A stretch of DNA of 64,000 nucleotides from positions 2,719,501 to 2,783,500 of the forward strand of contig NZ_CP032694.1 of assembly GCF_003627755.1 (NCBI RefSeq). Reading direction: 5' to 3'. Source of the stretch: Rhizobium jaguaris. Its GTDB lineage: Bacteria; Pseudomonadota; Alphaproteobacteria; Rhizobiales; Rhizobiaceae. The notes beneath the pieces were generated by a model. It worked only from the letters and a program-made list of their open reading frames with translations, did no database searches and had not been told where the DNA came from. A program made the position numbers and the translations under genes. Below, one piece after another: positions 33,130 through 41,483 of this stretch (its first letter is position 1; every line of letters begins with the position of its first letter).

Positions 33130-33173
33130 GCCTCAAAATACAGCCAATCCAATGGGGCGGAGACGGCGCTTAC

Positions 33174-33181
33174 CCAAAAAC
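33174..33181. repeat. IS66 target-site duplication, right copy
   Basis: CCAAAAAC, identical to 30471-30478. Removing the element plus one copy restores the SIR2-STAND reading frame. Confidence 0.95.
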
Positions 33182-35899
33182 CGCCAGCGGCTTTTCGATA
33201 CGTTGCGCGGTAGCGCGTACGAGACGCCGATCATTTTTTGCGGCTACTCCTTGGATGATCCTAATATCCGGACAGTGCTGTTCGACCTGATGAACGAGGA
33301 TATTCGTCGTCCTACTTATTATACAGTTAGTCCGCATTTCGATGATATTGAGATACGCAGCTTTGCTCGCCAGCGCATCTCAGCTATCCCGCTGACGTTC
33401 CAAGCGTTCCTTGAAGAGCTCGATCGCCAGATTGCGAAGCCGAAGCGTTCCCTCGGACTCTTCGCAATGAGCAAAACATCCACCGTTGCAAAGTTTTTCG
33501 TCGCCCATGACCGAAGTCTCAGCGAGGCGACCGCCACCTATCTGGAAAAGGATGTCATTCACATCCGGCGTGACCTGCCCGTGGAAGCGGCGAAGCCGAC
33601 TGAGTTTTACAAAGGCTATGACGTCGGTTTTGGGGGAATTGCTGCAGAGCTGGATGCCAAACGAAAGATCGCAGACACAATATTGGTTGATGCCGTACTC
33701 TCCGAAGAAACGAGCACACGAAGGGACGTCGAACTCTTCGTGTTGAAGGGAGCCGCCGGCAATGGCAAGACGACGGTACTAAAACGCGTTGCGTGGGATG
33801 CCGCTGCGTCCTTCGGGGCGCTTGTCCTCTTCGTGCCCGAAAGTGGCGCGCTCATCGCAGAGCGGGTCAGTGAATTGTCTCTTCTCACCGACAGGCGCAT
33901 TTTTATATGCGTCGATCGCGCCGCTTTGCGCGCAAACGAGCTTGCGCGTTTCATGCGTCAAATGGCTGCTGATCGTGTAAAAGTGACAATTATCACGGCA
34001 GAACGAGATAGTGAATGGAATACGCGATGTGAAGCGCTCGAAGAATTTGTTACTGCCTCCCATGCGGTGCGCTACCTAAGCGATGATGAGATCAGAGACT
34101 TGTTAGAGCGTCTCGAGAAACACGGATCACTGGGGCTTCTAGCTGAGCAGTCACCACAACAGCGCTTCGTCGCCTTGAATGAAAGAGCGCAGAGGCAATT
34201 GTTAGTGGCGCTACACGAAGCCACCCAAGGGCGCCCGTTTGAAGACATAATCGCAGATGAGTATGCGCGAATTATGCCACCCGAGGCCCAAAATCTCTAC
34301 CTCGACATCTGCACACTCCATCGGTTCGGAGTCGGCGTAAGAGCGGGTGTGATCTCACGAATTTCCGGCATTCGGTTCGAAGACTTCCAACGCTCCCTTT
34401 TCCTGCCGCTCGAAAACATTGTCTCAGCAACGTTCGACCGCTTCATTAAGGATATGGTCTATCGTGCGCGCCATCAGCACGTTGCTGAAATCGTATTTAT
34501 GGAAGCATTGAAGACCGATGAAGATAAATTCAATCAAATCCTAAGGCTTTTGCGCGGACTGAACGTCAATTTCGGCATTGACAAGGAGGCTTTTGGCAAT
34601 CTGACACGAGGCAGAGCGATAGCCCAAGCCTTCCGTTCCGTGGACATGGGGCGTGCATTATTCAAACTCGCGGCAGAAATCGGCGGGGAAGACGCGTATC
34701 TGCTCCATCAGGAAGGTAACTTCGAAATCAATCATCATGGCGGCGATCTCGATCGTGCCGAAACGCTTCTCAAGAAAGCGGAGGCTATCGCAACCCACAA
34801 TGATCCAAGCATTCAGCATAGCCTTGCAAATCTCTATCGCAAGAAAGCGCTAGAAGAGCCTAACGAGCTGTTGCGCAAGGAGCTTCGCCAGCGTGCGCTA
34901 TCGCGTCTGCGCCTCCAAGATGCGTCAGGGCGGAACCATGTCTACACCGTGAACACAAAGCTCTTGGTACTGATCGACGGCTTGAAGGAAATGCTGCCGG
35001 CGAACGGAACCAAGCTTGATCCGCCAGCTGAGCGCGTACTCGTCGATCGGATGAAAGAGATCGAGACGGAGTTCGTCACTGCACATCAGATGTTTCCCGA
35101 CGATGAATACATCCTCTCTGCAGAGGCAAATTATCGAACAGCTATCAGCGAGCACCCCAAGGCGCTAGCGGCCTTGGAGAAGGCATTCACCACCAATCCC
35201 AGGCAGGAATGGCTGGCCCTGAGATTGGCGTCTCACTACGAGAGCGCAGGTCGCTTGCCAGAGGCTAAGGCGGTTTTGCTTAAGGTCACACACGAGGTCC
35301 CGACTGCAAAACAGGCACATTTTCGCGTTGGTCAGATGAATGCGAACTCCGGCAACGAGACCGAACGTAGAACAAGCCTTCAGCATTTTCGATCGGCATT
35401 TTCGAACGGTGACACCAATTACATAGCCCAGCTGTGGTACGGGCGACAACTGTTCCTCGATTTGCAGTTCCAGGAAGCGGATAAGGTCTTCGAACACCTT
35501 TCCGGTACCAAGATCACCTCCGCAACAAAGCTCAAACCACGCGCAATTTTAACGGACACCAACGGATCATCCGTTCGGTTTCGCGGCGACGTAGTGACGA
35601 TTGAGGCGGGTTATACGTTCGTACAAAACAAAGAATATGGCCGGAACCTCTTTTCACACGAAGCGAACTCGGATGCGAGTGAATGGGCAAAATTAAAGGT
35701 CGGCGCAGAAGTAACCTACGAGCTTGCCTTCAACTTCAAAGGACCCTGCGCGGTAAGCTTAAGATCGATCGAATAGGCAGTGCGGTGGTCGGTTTTTCGC
35801 TGATCCGTTTATCAATGGCAAAAAGCCTGTTTGCGTTGCCCGCACCAATCGCGGACGCTATGAAGTGGACGCCAGCGTCTTTACATAATTTCGGGTTTC

Positions 35900-35913
35900 T
35901 GCAACGCGTTGCA
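35900..35913. repeat. Island palindrome copy 8 (TGCAAC-GC-GTTGCA)
   Basis: Lies between the convergent SIR2-STAND and integrase genes, 122 bp from copy 9. Central dinucleotide GC. Confidence 0.9.
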
Positions 35914-36022
35914 AACACAGCGCCCCTTTGCCCATCACCGGCGCGAAATCTTCCAGGCGTAACCGGTGAATTTGGCCGAGGTGTCAGGAAAGGCGCACAA
36001 CGTCGTCCGTGCTACAGCGTCG

Positions 36023-37801
36023 TCATACCCCCATTGCAACGGGTTGCAAATGATCGGGTGGATCAAGCCCCTCATAGCTGATCTCTGCCACCCATCTGGC
36101 AAGCGTGCGGACACTTACGCCCGCACCATACCTCTCCTCAACGATGCCCGACCTCGACCAGCCACCTAAGGCGCGCGTCGAGTCGATCGGCACGCCGTTT
36201 TCACGCAATGCGTCGCGGAAGTTATGGCGCAAGGAATGGAACGACAGACCGCGCTGCTTGATACCTAGCTTTGTCAGCCAGTAGCTAAAGCGCTTTTGGA
36301 ACAAATCGGAAAGTTGGTGTTGGTCTTTGCCTGGAAGCTCGGGAAAAAGACGCCCTCCCCCCGCCTTCTTGGTTTCCTCTACGAGATCAATTAGACCGAG
36401 GCGCACCAATTCCGGGTGAACGGGAATAAGGCGCTCACTACCCGGCGTCTTGTATTCCTGATCGTCTGTCTCCCAGAGAACGAAGCAATGCTCGCCATAC
36501 GTTTTCTCAACATCATTCACAGTCAAACCCACGATTTCGCCCAGGCGCATGCCCGAGAACAGAGCAATCAGCGGCACCCAATAGCGACCAATGCTCTCAC
36601 TCTCCCGCGACCATGCGGGCAAGCCGGCGATGATTGTGTTAAGGGCGTCGATCTTCCAGGGGCGCCTTGCATTCTTCGCCCGTTTCTTGCCGCCCGCTAG
36701 CCTTGCGGCCGGGTTGAGCGTGAGCAGGCCCTTGCGTACCGCCCAATTGAAGAAGGCGCTGAGGGTGTGTGTGTACACCTTGACGGTGGTCGGAGACAGC
36801 ATGCGATCGGTCCGGGTGGCCGCCAAGTCAACTATCTCCCGCATTGTCGCACAAGTCTTGTAGGCCTCCAGCTTAGCAACGTTTGCCGGCAGCCCGGCAA
36901 TGAGTTCCTGAACACCGGCGCACTCGGCACGTGTGATCGTAGCAAGCGGCTTGTCCTCGCCGAGCAGTTCCTTCATGGCACGGAAGGTAACGACATACTT
37001 TGCATCTGCGGTGTCGCCCAAATGAGCGCGCGTGGGATCACTTTGCATTCTGGTGATGGCTTCCCCGAGCGTGATGCCGTCGGATTGGGCCGGCACGACC
37101 GATACAGAATTGACGCCCTTGAACAAGGGATCATGCTCCTGGTCGCCGTGCGCGCCCTCCAAGCGATCAATCATTCGCTTGAGGTGCTCGACATCGGCGC
37201 GGCGGATCAACTCCAGAAGGCGTTGTAGCTCGGGCGACGGGATGAAGGGCTCTCTCGCTCCGCCCACAGTCCTCTCGGCCGGCAGGGAGATGTTGAGCTT
37301 TCTTTCCCGGATAATGGACCGAGCTTGAGCGAACAGCGCAGCTTCGGCAGATGGATCGCGGGTTTCAAGACCGCCGATCTCGTGTTCAATATTTTCTCGT
37401 CTCTCGTCATCCCCTACCGTTATTGCTGCAGCTTGCTCGCGGGCCCAGAAATCACTTATCACAGCGCGACGAAGTTCGCCTTCCGACAGCCGATCATTCG
37501 GGTTGATTTTTCCGCCCTGCTTCAGTGTCTCCCGGTGCTTCTCCCACTGGAGATCAAGTCGGACTGAAGCGAGTCGCGCTTCCTTGGCAGCGGCGCGGTA
37601 ATCAGACGTCCCTAACGCGATCCATATTTCCGTCTTGCCAAGCGCCTTGACCAGATCAGTCGGCACGCGCCGGCGCAAGCTGTAGGTGCTGCCGCGCCGT
37701 ATCAAACCCGTAACCTTGGTCACCTCTTGCCCCTCGCCTGTGTAGCGGTCTTGTGTAGCAGAGCGGCCGTTTACAGATTTGATTTTGCTTTTCTTTTTCA
37801 A
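36023..37801 (-). CDS. Tyrosine integrase of the genomic island
   Basis: 592 residues. The N-terminal part has a DUF6538-like segment (LIRRGSTYSLRRRVPTDLVK) and a long linker. A SAM-like core-binding domain spans about 240-370, and the catalytic domain has Arg419 (FSGMRLGEI), His522-x-x-Arg525 (HSLR), the GGW motif near 547 and the nucleophile Tyr558 (VEERYG). All key residues are present, so it should be active. It starts 24 bp from the 3' end of tRNA-Ile and would recombine the 20-bp repeats. The last codons (HLQPVAM) are encoded by palindrome copy 9, so the C-terminal tail has been remodelled or the site was selected there. Confidence 0.94.
   Translation of the reverse strand: MKKKSKIKSVNGRSATQDRYTGEGQEVTKVTGLIRRGSTYSLRRRVPTDLVKALGKTEIWIALGTSDYRAAAKEARLASVRLDLQWEKHRETLKQGGKINPNDRLSEGELRRAVISDFWAREQAAAITVGDDERRENIEHEIGGLETRDPSAEAALFAQARSIIRERKLNISLPAERTVGGAREPFIPSPELQRLLELIRRADVEHLKRMIDRLEGAHGDQEHDPLFKGVNSVSVVPAQSDGITLGEAITRMQSDPTRAHLGDTADAKYVVTFRAMKELLGEDKPLATITRAECAGVQELIAGLPANVAKLEAYKTCATMREIVDLAATRTDRMLSPTTVKVYTHTLSAFFNWAVRKGLLTLNPAARLAGGKKRAKNARRPWKIDALNTIIAGLPAWSRESESIGRYWVPLIALFSGMRLGEIVGLTVNDVEKTYGEHCFVLWETDDQEYKTPGSERLIPVHPELVRLGLIDLVEETKKAGGGRLFPELPGKDQHQLSDLFQKRFSYWLTKLGIKQRGLSFHSLRHNFRDALRENGVPIDSTRALGGWSRSGIVEERYGAGVSVRTLARWVAEISYEGLDPPDHLQPVAMGV
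36035..36048. repeat. Island palindrome copy 9 (TGCAAC-GG-GTTGCA), inside the integrase gene end
   Basis: Falls in the last dozen codons of the integrase gene. Central dinucleotide GG. Confidence 0.9.
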
Positions 37802-37821
37802 ATTTCAATCCCTTAGGAAGG

Positions 37822-37841
37822 AATTGGTGGGCCCGGAGGGA
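37822..37841. repeat. Right attachment repeat of the genomic island
   Basis: The same 20 bases as 21251-21270. It overlaps the last 17 bases of the tRNA-Ile gene (including CCA), so the intact tRNA is kept on integration. Confidence 0.92.
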
Positions 37842-37900
37842 CTCGAACCCCCAACCAAGCGGTTATGAGCCGCCGGCTCTAACCATTGAGCTACAGGCCC
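37825..37900 (-). tRNA. tRNA-Ile (anticodon CAU, lysidine type)
   Basis: 76 bases including an encoded CCA. Acceptor stem GGGCCTG pairs with CGGGCCC; D-arm AGCTCAATGGTTAGAGC; anticodon loop CTCATAA; T-arm GGGGGTTCGAGTCCC. A CAU anticodon can be Met or Ile2; the D-arm and the GGCTCATAACCGCTTGGT segment match the ileX-type tRNA, whose C34 is changed to lysidine by TilS. Host of the island's attachment site. Confidence 0.9.
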
Positions 37901-38064
37901 GGCACGATTAAAAATGATCGTGCATGCAGCTTCGGGGCAATGGTTCCCCGGGAGCCGATCTGGCTCTAGCCCAATTCGTCTTTTCCCACAAGGGACTGCC
38001 GCAATACCTTCACAATCAATCCGCAAAAGCGAACCTCAAGGAAACACCAACCAAGGAATGAGCC

Positions 38065-38805
38065 ATGCCCCTGATGAAAACCAGAGATTTTGTTTTTACT
38101 GCTCTTCTCGGCGCGACTCTCCTCGTGCCCGCCACCCATAGTTTTGCTGAGGATGCAAGACCGCGCGAGGCTATCATCACTGTCACCGGCGAGGGACATT
38201 CGGCCATCGCGCCGGATATGGCCGTTGTCACGCTCTCGGTCGTCAAGCAGGCAAAAGCCGCCCAGGACGCGCTCGACCAGAATAACAAGGCGATGGGCGC
38301 CGTGCTGGCAACGCTGAAGAATAGCGGCATAGCCGACCGCGACCTGCAGACATCGGGCTTCTCGATCCAGCCGCAATATCTCTATCAGAACGACAAGAAT
38401 GGCCAGCCGCTGCCGCCGACGCTGACCGGTTATCAGGTCACCAACGGCCTGACGGTGCGCGTGCGGGATCTTTCCAAGCTCGGCGCCCTCCTCGACCAGG
38501 CGGTCAACCTTGGCGTCAACCAGGGCGGCGATATCCAGTTCACCAACGACAAGCCGGATGCGGCGCTCGAAGAAGCGCGAAAGAACGCGGTGGCCGATGC
38601 CGCAGCCAAGGCAAAAACCTTGACCGAGGCGGCAGGTGTCAAACTCGGCCGCATCATTGCGATCAACGCCGGCGCCATCGTCACGCCACCGCAGCCGGTT
38701 ATGCGCTCCATGGCCATGGCGTCTGCCGAGAAGTCGGTGCCGGTGGCGGGCGGTGAAAACAACTATAACGCCTCGGTCAGCATCACCTACGCAATCCAGC
38801 AATAA
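38065..38805 (+). CDS. SIMPL domain (DUF541) periplasmic protein
   Basis: 246 residues with a signal peptide (FVFTALLGATLLVPATHSFA). The SIMPL/DUF541 domain fills the mature part: ITVTGEGHSAIAPDMAVVTL, LKNSGIADRDLQTSGFSIQP, GYQVTNGLTVRVRDLSKLG and ARKNAVADAAAKAKTLTEAA. Members (YggE/BP26) form periplasmic ring-shaped oligomers and are linked to oxidative stress; in Brucella BP26 is a major antigen. Followed by a strong terminator. A single gene, transcribed away from the tRNA. Confidence 0.92.
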   Translation: MPLMKTRDFVFTALLGATLLVPATHSFAEDARPREAIITVTGEGHSAIAPDMAVVTLSVVKQAKAAQDALDQNNKAMGAVLATLKNSGIADRDLQTSGFSIQPQYLYQNDKNGQPLPPTLTGYQVTNGLTVRVRDLSKLGALLDQAVNLGVNQGGDIQFTNDKPDAALEEARKNAVADAAAKAKTLTEAAGVKLGRIIAINAGAIVTPPQPVMRSMAMASAEKSVPVAGGENNYNASVSITYAIQQ

Positions 38806-38814
38806 CCATAAACA

Positions 38815-38861
38815 AAACCGCCCTTCGCTCAGGTCCGATCGGACCGAACAAAGGGCGGTTT
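38815..38861. terminator. Hairpin terminator
   Basis: AAACCGCCCTT and AAGGGCGGTTT form an 11-bp stem around a loop with its own small dyad (GGTCCGATCGGACC). It can serve both the SIMPL gene and the convergent small exported-protein gene. Confidence 0.75.
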
Positions 38862-38931
38862 AGCGGCCCCCACCGAAAAAAGCGAAAGCGTCAAGCGGTG
38901 GCCGCCGGGCGCAAAGCGCCCCAAGGCCGTA

Positions 38932-39270
38932 TCAGCGCCCGATCAGCGGGCAGCCGCGGACATTGGCGAACATCATCGTATCCGGACCACGGCGGCCGAA
39001 ACCATCGACAATGACGCGACGTGGCGTCACGTCGACCACGCGAGCACGGTGCAAGCCGTAGCTGCGGGCAACATCCATGGCCTCCCGCGGATCGCAGCCG
39101 CGGCGCTCGTAGCGCGGCGGCGGGGCATAGTAATCCGGCGGTGGCGGCCGATGGTGACCTGGGCCGATATAGATGTCGACGCCCTGGGCGGAAGCATATT
39201 CTGTCGTGCCCGACAGCGCGGTGACGGTGATCGCGGCGGCGATCCCCAATTTTGCCAGCAATTCTTTCAT
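38932..39270 (-). CDS. Small exported protein, paralogue A
   Basis: 112 residues from ATG 39270, with GGAGGACAA before it; the longer frame lacks support. A signal peptide (ELLAKLGIAAAITVTALSG) is followed by a His/Pro/Tyr-rich stretch (GHHRPPPPDYYAPPPRYERR) and a conserved C-terminal module: ATG-proximal RGCDPREAMDVARSYGLHRA then VTPRRVIVDGFGRRGPD and FANVRGCPLIGR. The module has two Cys that may pair. A paralogue lies 280 bp away. Function unknown; this family is common in Rhizobiales as short periplasmic or antifreeze-like repeats-free proteins. Confidence 0.75.
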   Translation of the reverse strand: MKELLAKLGIAAAITVTALSGTTEYASAQGVDIYIGPGHHRPPPPDYYAPPPRYERRGCDPREAMDVARSYGLHRARVVDVTPRRVIVDGFGRRGPDTMMFANVRGCPLIGR

Positions 39271-39549
39271 TTGTCCTCCATGGAGCGAGAAGCCTCTCTC
39301 AGTCATGCCGCATCTGCTGAGCGAGTGCCGTGGGAGTAATGGCGTGTTTCTGAACAAGTTCAGAATCAGCCGTTCATACGCTGTTCAGCTACAATGAAAG
39401 CAAAAACGAGACCAGAGGCGGACTCACTCAATAACAGAAAATAAAAGCCGCCCTCTCTTGTGAGGACGACTTCACTGATCTTGGAATATCGCCAAGGTGG
39501 CACGATCATGACTGTAGATATTCGCGCTACCTGCCGTTGTAGTCCGGCA

Positions 39550-39855
39550 TCAACTGTGGATCAGCGGGCAGCCCGGCACGTTCGCGAATACAACGCGGTT
39601 CGGACCATGGCGTCCAGCACCTTCTACGACCACACGGCGCGGCGTGATGTTCTTGCTATGGGCGCGGCGCAGGCCTATGGCGCGAGCCTTCTGAACGGCT
39701 GATATCGGTGAGCAGATACGGCCGTGATGAGGGTCGTGACGCTCCTGATGACTGCTCGCCGAAACGTCATTGGCCGATGCCGTGGAAACGGTGGCTGCAA
39801 CGGCGCCGAGCGTGATGAGAGCTGCAATGCCTGCCTTGGCGAAAATATTGATCAT
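39550..39855 (-). CDS. Small exported protein, paralogue B
   Basis: 101 residues with a signal peptide (MINIFAKAGIAALITLGAVA). The C-terminal module ICSPISAVQKARAIGLRRAH, ITPRRVVVEGAGRHGPN, FANVPGCPLIHS matches paralogue A almost position for position, while the middle is His-rich and different. Tandem duplication is likely. The two conserved Cys are kept. Confidence 0.75.
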   Translation of the reverse strand: MINIFAKAGIAALITLGAVAATVSTASANDVSASSHQERHDPHHGRICSPISAVQKARAIGLRRAHSKNITPRRVVVEGAGRHGPNRVVFANVPGCPLIHS

Positions 39856-40023
39856 GAGTGTTTCTCCTTCAAATCCTGCTACGGATCGTTGTAATCCCGG
39901 TAATCGGCCCGATGCCTTGGGATTGGAGCCACACTAGGTCAGCCAAGTTGAACCCTACGCGAATTCGCGGTTCAGATTGTATTCAGAACAATTAACAGCC
40001 GACAGACGAGAAATTTCGGTGAT

Positions 40024-40452
40024 TCAGGCGGAAAGATGCAGAATGATTTCGCGCCGATGCGGTCGGTCGCGATGCTCGAAAAGATAGATGCCCTGCCATG
40101 TGCCGAGCGCCAGACGCCCGCGCATCACGGGGACGCTGATCGACACCTGTGTTAGCGCCGCCTTGATATGCGCCGGCATATCGTCCGGCCCCTCCGCTGT
40201 ATGCACGATCCAGCGCATCGAGGGATCGGAAGACGGTGGTACGAGCCGGCGGAAAAAGGCGTTGAGATCTGTCTTCACATCAGGATCGGCATTCTCCTGA
40301 ATGAGGAGGGAACAGGAGGTATGGCGAACAAAAACGGTGAGCAGCCCCTCACCTGCTCCCGAGCTCGCCGCACGGACGAATTCCGCCGCCTGCCCTGTAA
40401 GTTCGTAGAGCCCTTGACCATGGGTGGATAGGGTAATGACGGTCTGCGGCAT
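40024..40452 (-). CDS. YjbQ/UPF0047 family protein
   Basis: 142 residues from ATG 40452 (MPQTVITLSTHGQGLYEL). The family signature is clear: GLLTVFVRHTSCSLLIQENAD, then DLNAFFRRLVPPS, DMPAHIKAALTQVSISVPV, LGTWQGIYLFEHRD. Members form trimers with a conserved metal site; some show weak thiamine-phosphate synthase activity, but the physiological role is unsettled. Upstream DUF1428 gene on the same strand is 85 bp away. Confidence 0.9.
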   Translation of the reverse strand: MPQTVITLSTHGQGLYELTGQAAEFVRAASSGAGEGLLTVFVRHTSCSLLIQENADPDVKTDLNAFFRRLVPPSSDPSMRWIVHTAEGPDDMPAHIKAALTQVSISVPVMRGRLALGTWQGIYLFEHRDRPHRREIILHLSA

Positions 40453-40537
40453 GATATCTTTCGGCAATGAGTACAGCGGTCTACGTGAGGTCGGTCGCGG
40501 CGGCCGGAAAGTCAAGCCCGGCCGCCGCCAGGATAAG

Positions 40538-40891
40538 TTAGAGCTGCAGAAAGATATCGAAACCGCCGTAGATCATACGCTTGCCATCGAAGGGCATGTT
40601 CGCCATCTCGTCCTTCAATCGCGAATCGACCATGACCTTTTCCATCACGGCATCCCGCTGCTGACGAGATTCATAAGTGATCCAGGAAAAGATCACGACC
40701 TCGTCTTCCTTGGCCTGCACAGAGCGCGGAAAGGATGTCAGCTCGCCATAGGGCACATCGTCCCCGATCGACTCGACATAGCTCAGCGCACCATATTCCA
40801 TCCAGATGTCGCCGGCCTTTCGCGCCAGCGCCTTGTAGGTCTCAATCTTGTCTTTCGGAACGGCAATAACAAAACCATCCACATAGGGCAT
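40538..40891 (-). CDS. DUF1428 (YbaA-like) family protein
   Basis: 117 residues of normal family length: YVDGFVIAVPKDKIETYKAL, ALSYVESIGDDVPYGELTSF, EDEVVIFSWITYESRQQRD and GKRMIYGGFDIFLQL. It has a dimeric alpha-beta barrel (ferredoxin-like) fold; function unknown. ATG 40891 follows AGAGGAG. Confidence 0.9.
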   Translation of the reverse strand: MPYVDGFVIAVPKDKIETYKALARKAGDIWMEYGALSYVESIGDDVPYGELTSFPRSVQAKEDEVVIFSWITYESRQQRDAVMEKVMVDSRLKDEMANMPFDGKRMIYGGFDIFLQL

Positions 40892-41078
40892 AATAGCAGT
40901 CTCCTCTGTTCAGTTCTCACACGCAAAGGACGACCGATCATAGCGCGATCCGACATGTGATGCACTTTTCCGTTTCAATCACCCCGACCTTGTCGGCCTT
41001 ACTCCCCCATTGCTTCGGCTCGCTGTGCAGCTAAACTTGGCATTGCATCATCATCAACAATCAGCGAGAGGGATGATT

Positions 41079-41468
41079 ATGGCGATCGAATTCAGGATCG
41101 ATCCTTATCCTGAAAACGATGCACTCAACGCCCTGTGGGCTACGGCTTGGAACGAAGACGCGCGCGATTTCTCGACGATTCTGTCCAGAAGCCTCACCCA
41201 CATCGGCGCCTTCGATGGAGCCCGCCTAGTAGGCTTCGTCAATGTTGCCTGGGATGGTGGCGTGCACGCCTTTGTTCTCGATACCTGCGTAGCCCCGGAG
41301 TTCCGCCGACAGAAAATAGCAACCGGACTTGTCGAAATAGCAACGAACATTGCGCGCGAACGTGGCGCGGAGTGGTTGCATGTCGATTTCGAACCGCATC
41401 TCGCCGGCTTGTATCGGAACCTGGGCTTTGCAGCGACAGAGGCCGGTTTGATCAGGCTGCGCTGTTGA
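41079..41468 (+). CDS. GNAT-family N-acetyltransferase
   Basis: 129 residues. The acetyl-CoA binding motif A is at about 72-95 (TCVAPEFRRQKIATGLVEIA), with preceding strands GARLVGFVNVAWD and AFVLDTC, and the terminal YRNLGFAATEAGLIRL. An ATG six bases earlier (41073) is too close to the GAGAGGG ribosome site, so 41079 is preferred. Substrate unknown. Confidence 0.88.
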   Translation: MAIEFRIDPYPENDALNALWATAWNEDARDFSTILSRSLTHIGAFDGARLVGFVNVAWDGGVHAFVLDTCVAPEFRRQKIATGLVEIATNIARERGAEWLHVDFEPHLAGLYRNLGFAATEAGLIRLRC

Positions 41469-41483
41469 CGGCGGTCGGGCCGC

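Larger units (their letters stand above)
30479..33173 (-). mobile_element. IS66-family element inserted in the SIR2-STAND gene
   Basis: 2695 bp. Imperfect terminal inverted repeats: GTATGCGGCGTCCACGCC at the left end and, reading inwards from the right end, GTAAGCGCCGTCTCCGCC. Flanked by an exact 8-bp duplication. It carries intact tnpA, tnpB and tnpC on the minus strand, so it may still be mobile and could excise or be lost. Confidence 0.96.
29930..35776 (+). pseudogene. SIR2-STAND NTPase-TPR protein with C-terminal cold-shock-like domain, split by IS66
   Basis: Codons 29930-30478 and 33182-35776 rejoin in frame once the IS and one target copy are removed, giving 1047 codons including the stop. 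Residues 1-270 are a SIR2-type NAD-consuming domain (GAGAS 24-28, TTNYD with Asn111 and Asp113, LHG with His157). A P-loop NTPase follows (GAAGNGKTT 373-381), then TPR-like helical repeats (about 600-960). The last 75 residues look like a cold-shock/OB fold (GYTFVQNKEYGRNLFSHEAN, LKVGAEVTYELAFNFKGP). This is the plan of Avs-like antiphage sensors whose SIR2 effector depletes NAD. Start ATG 29930 has GAGGAAACC. Probably inactive now. Confidence 0.88.
21251..37841. mobile_element. tRNA-Ile-integrated genomic island carrying defence-type genes
   Basis: A 16.6 kb element between two 20-bp direct repeats. A 592-residue tyrosine integrase lies at the right end next to the intact tRNA, the standard layout for integration into a tRNA 3' end. 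Cargo: hicAB, an SRA-HNH nuclease, a two-gene membrane module, GYF_2 protein, serine recombinase, CxxC protein, reverse transcriptase, XRE regulator, lipoprotein, and an IS66-split SIR2-STAND gene. No conjugation, capsid or replication genes are seen. Nine copies of a 14-bp palindrome are confined to it. Confidence 0.9.

Noticed and set aside
22289..36048. The island palindromes as Rho-independent terminators
   Set aside because: The arms are separated by only two bases, which cannot form a stable RNA loop, no T-run follows, and two copies lie inside coding sequence.
22289..36048. The palindromes as a CRISPR array or integron attC sites
   Set aside because: Spacing ranges from about 120 bp to 6.8 kb with genes between them, and no cas genes or integron-type integrase are present; the only tyrosine recombinase is a standard tRNA-type island integrase.
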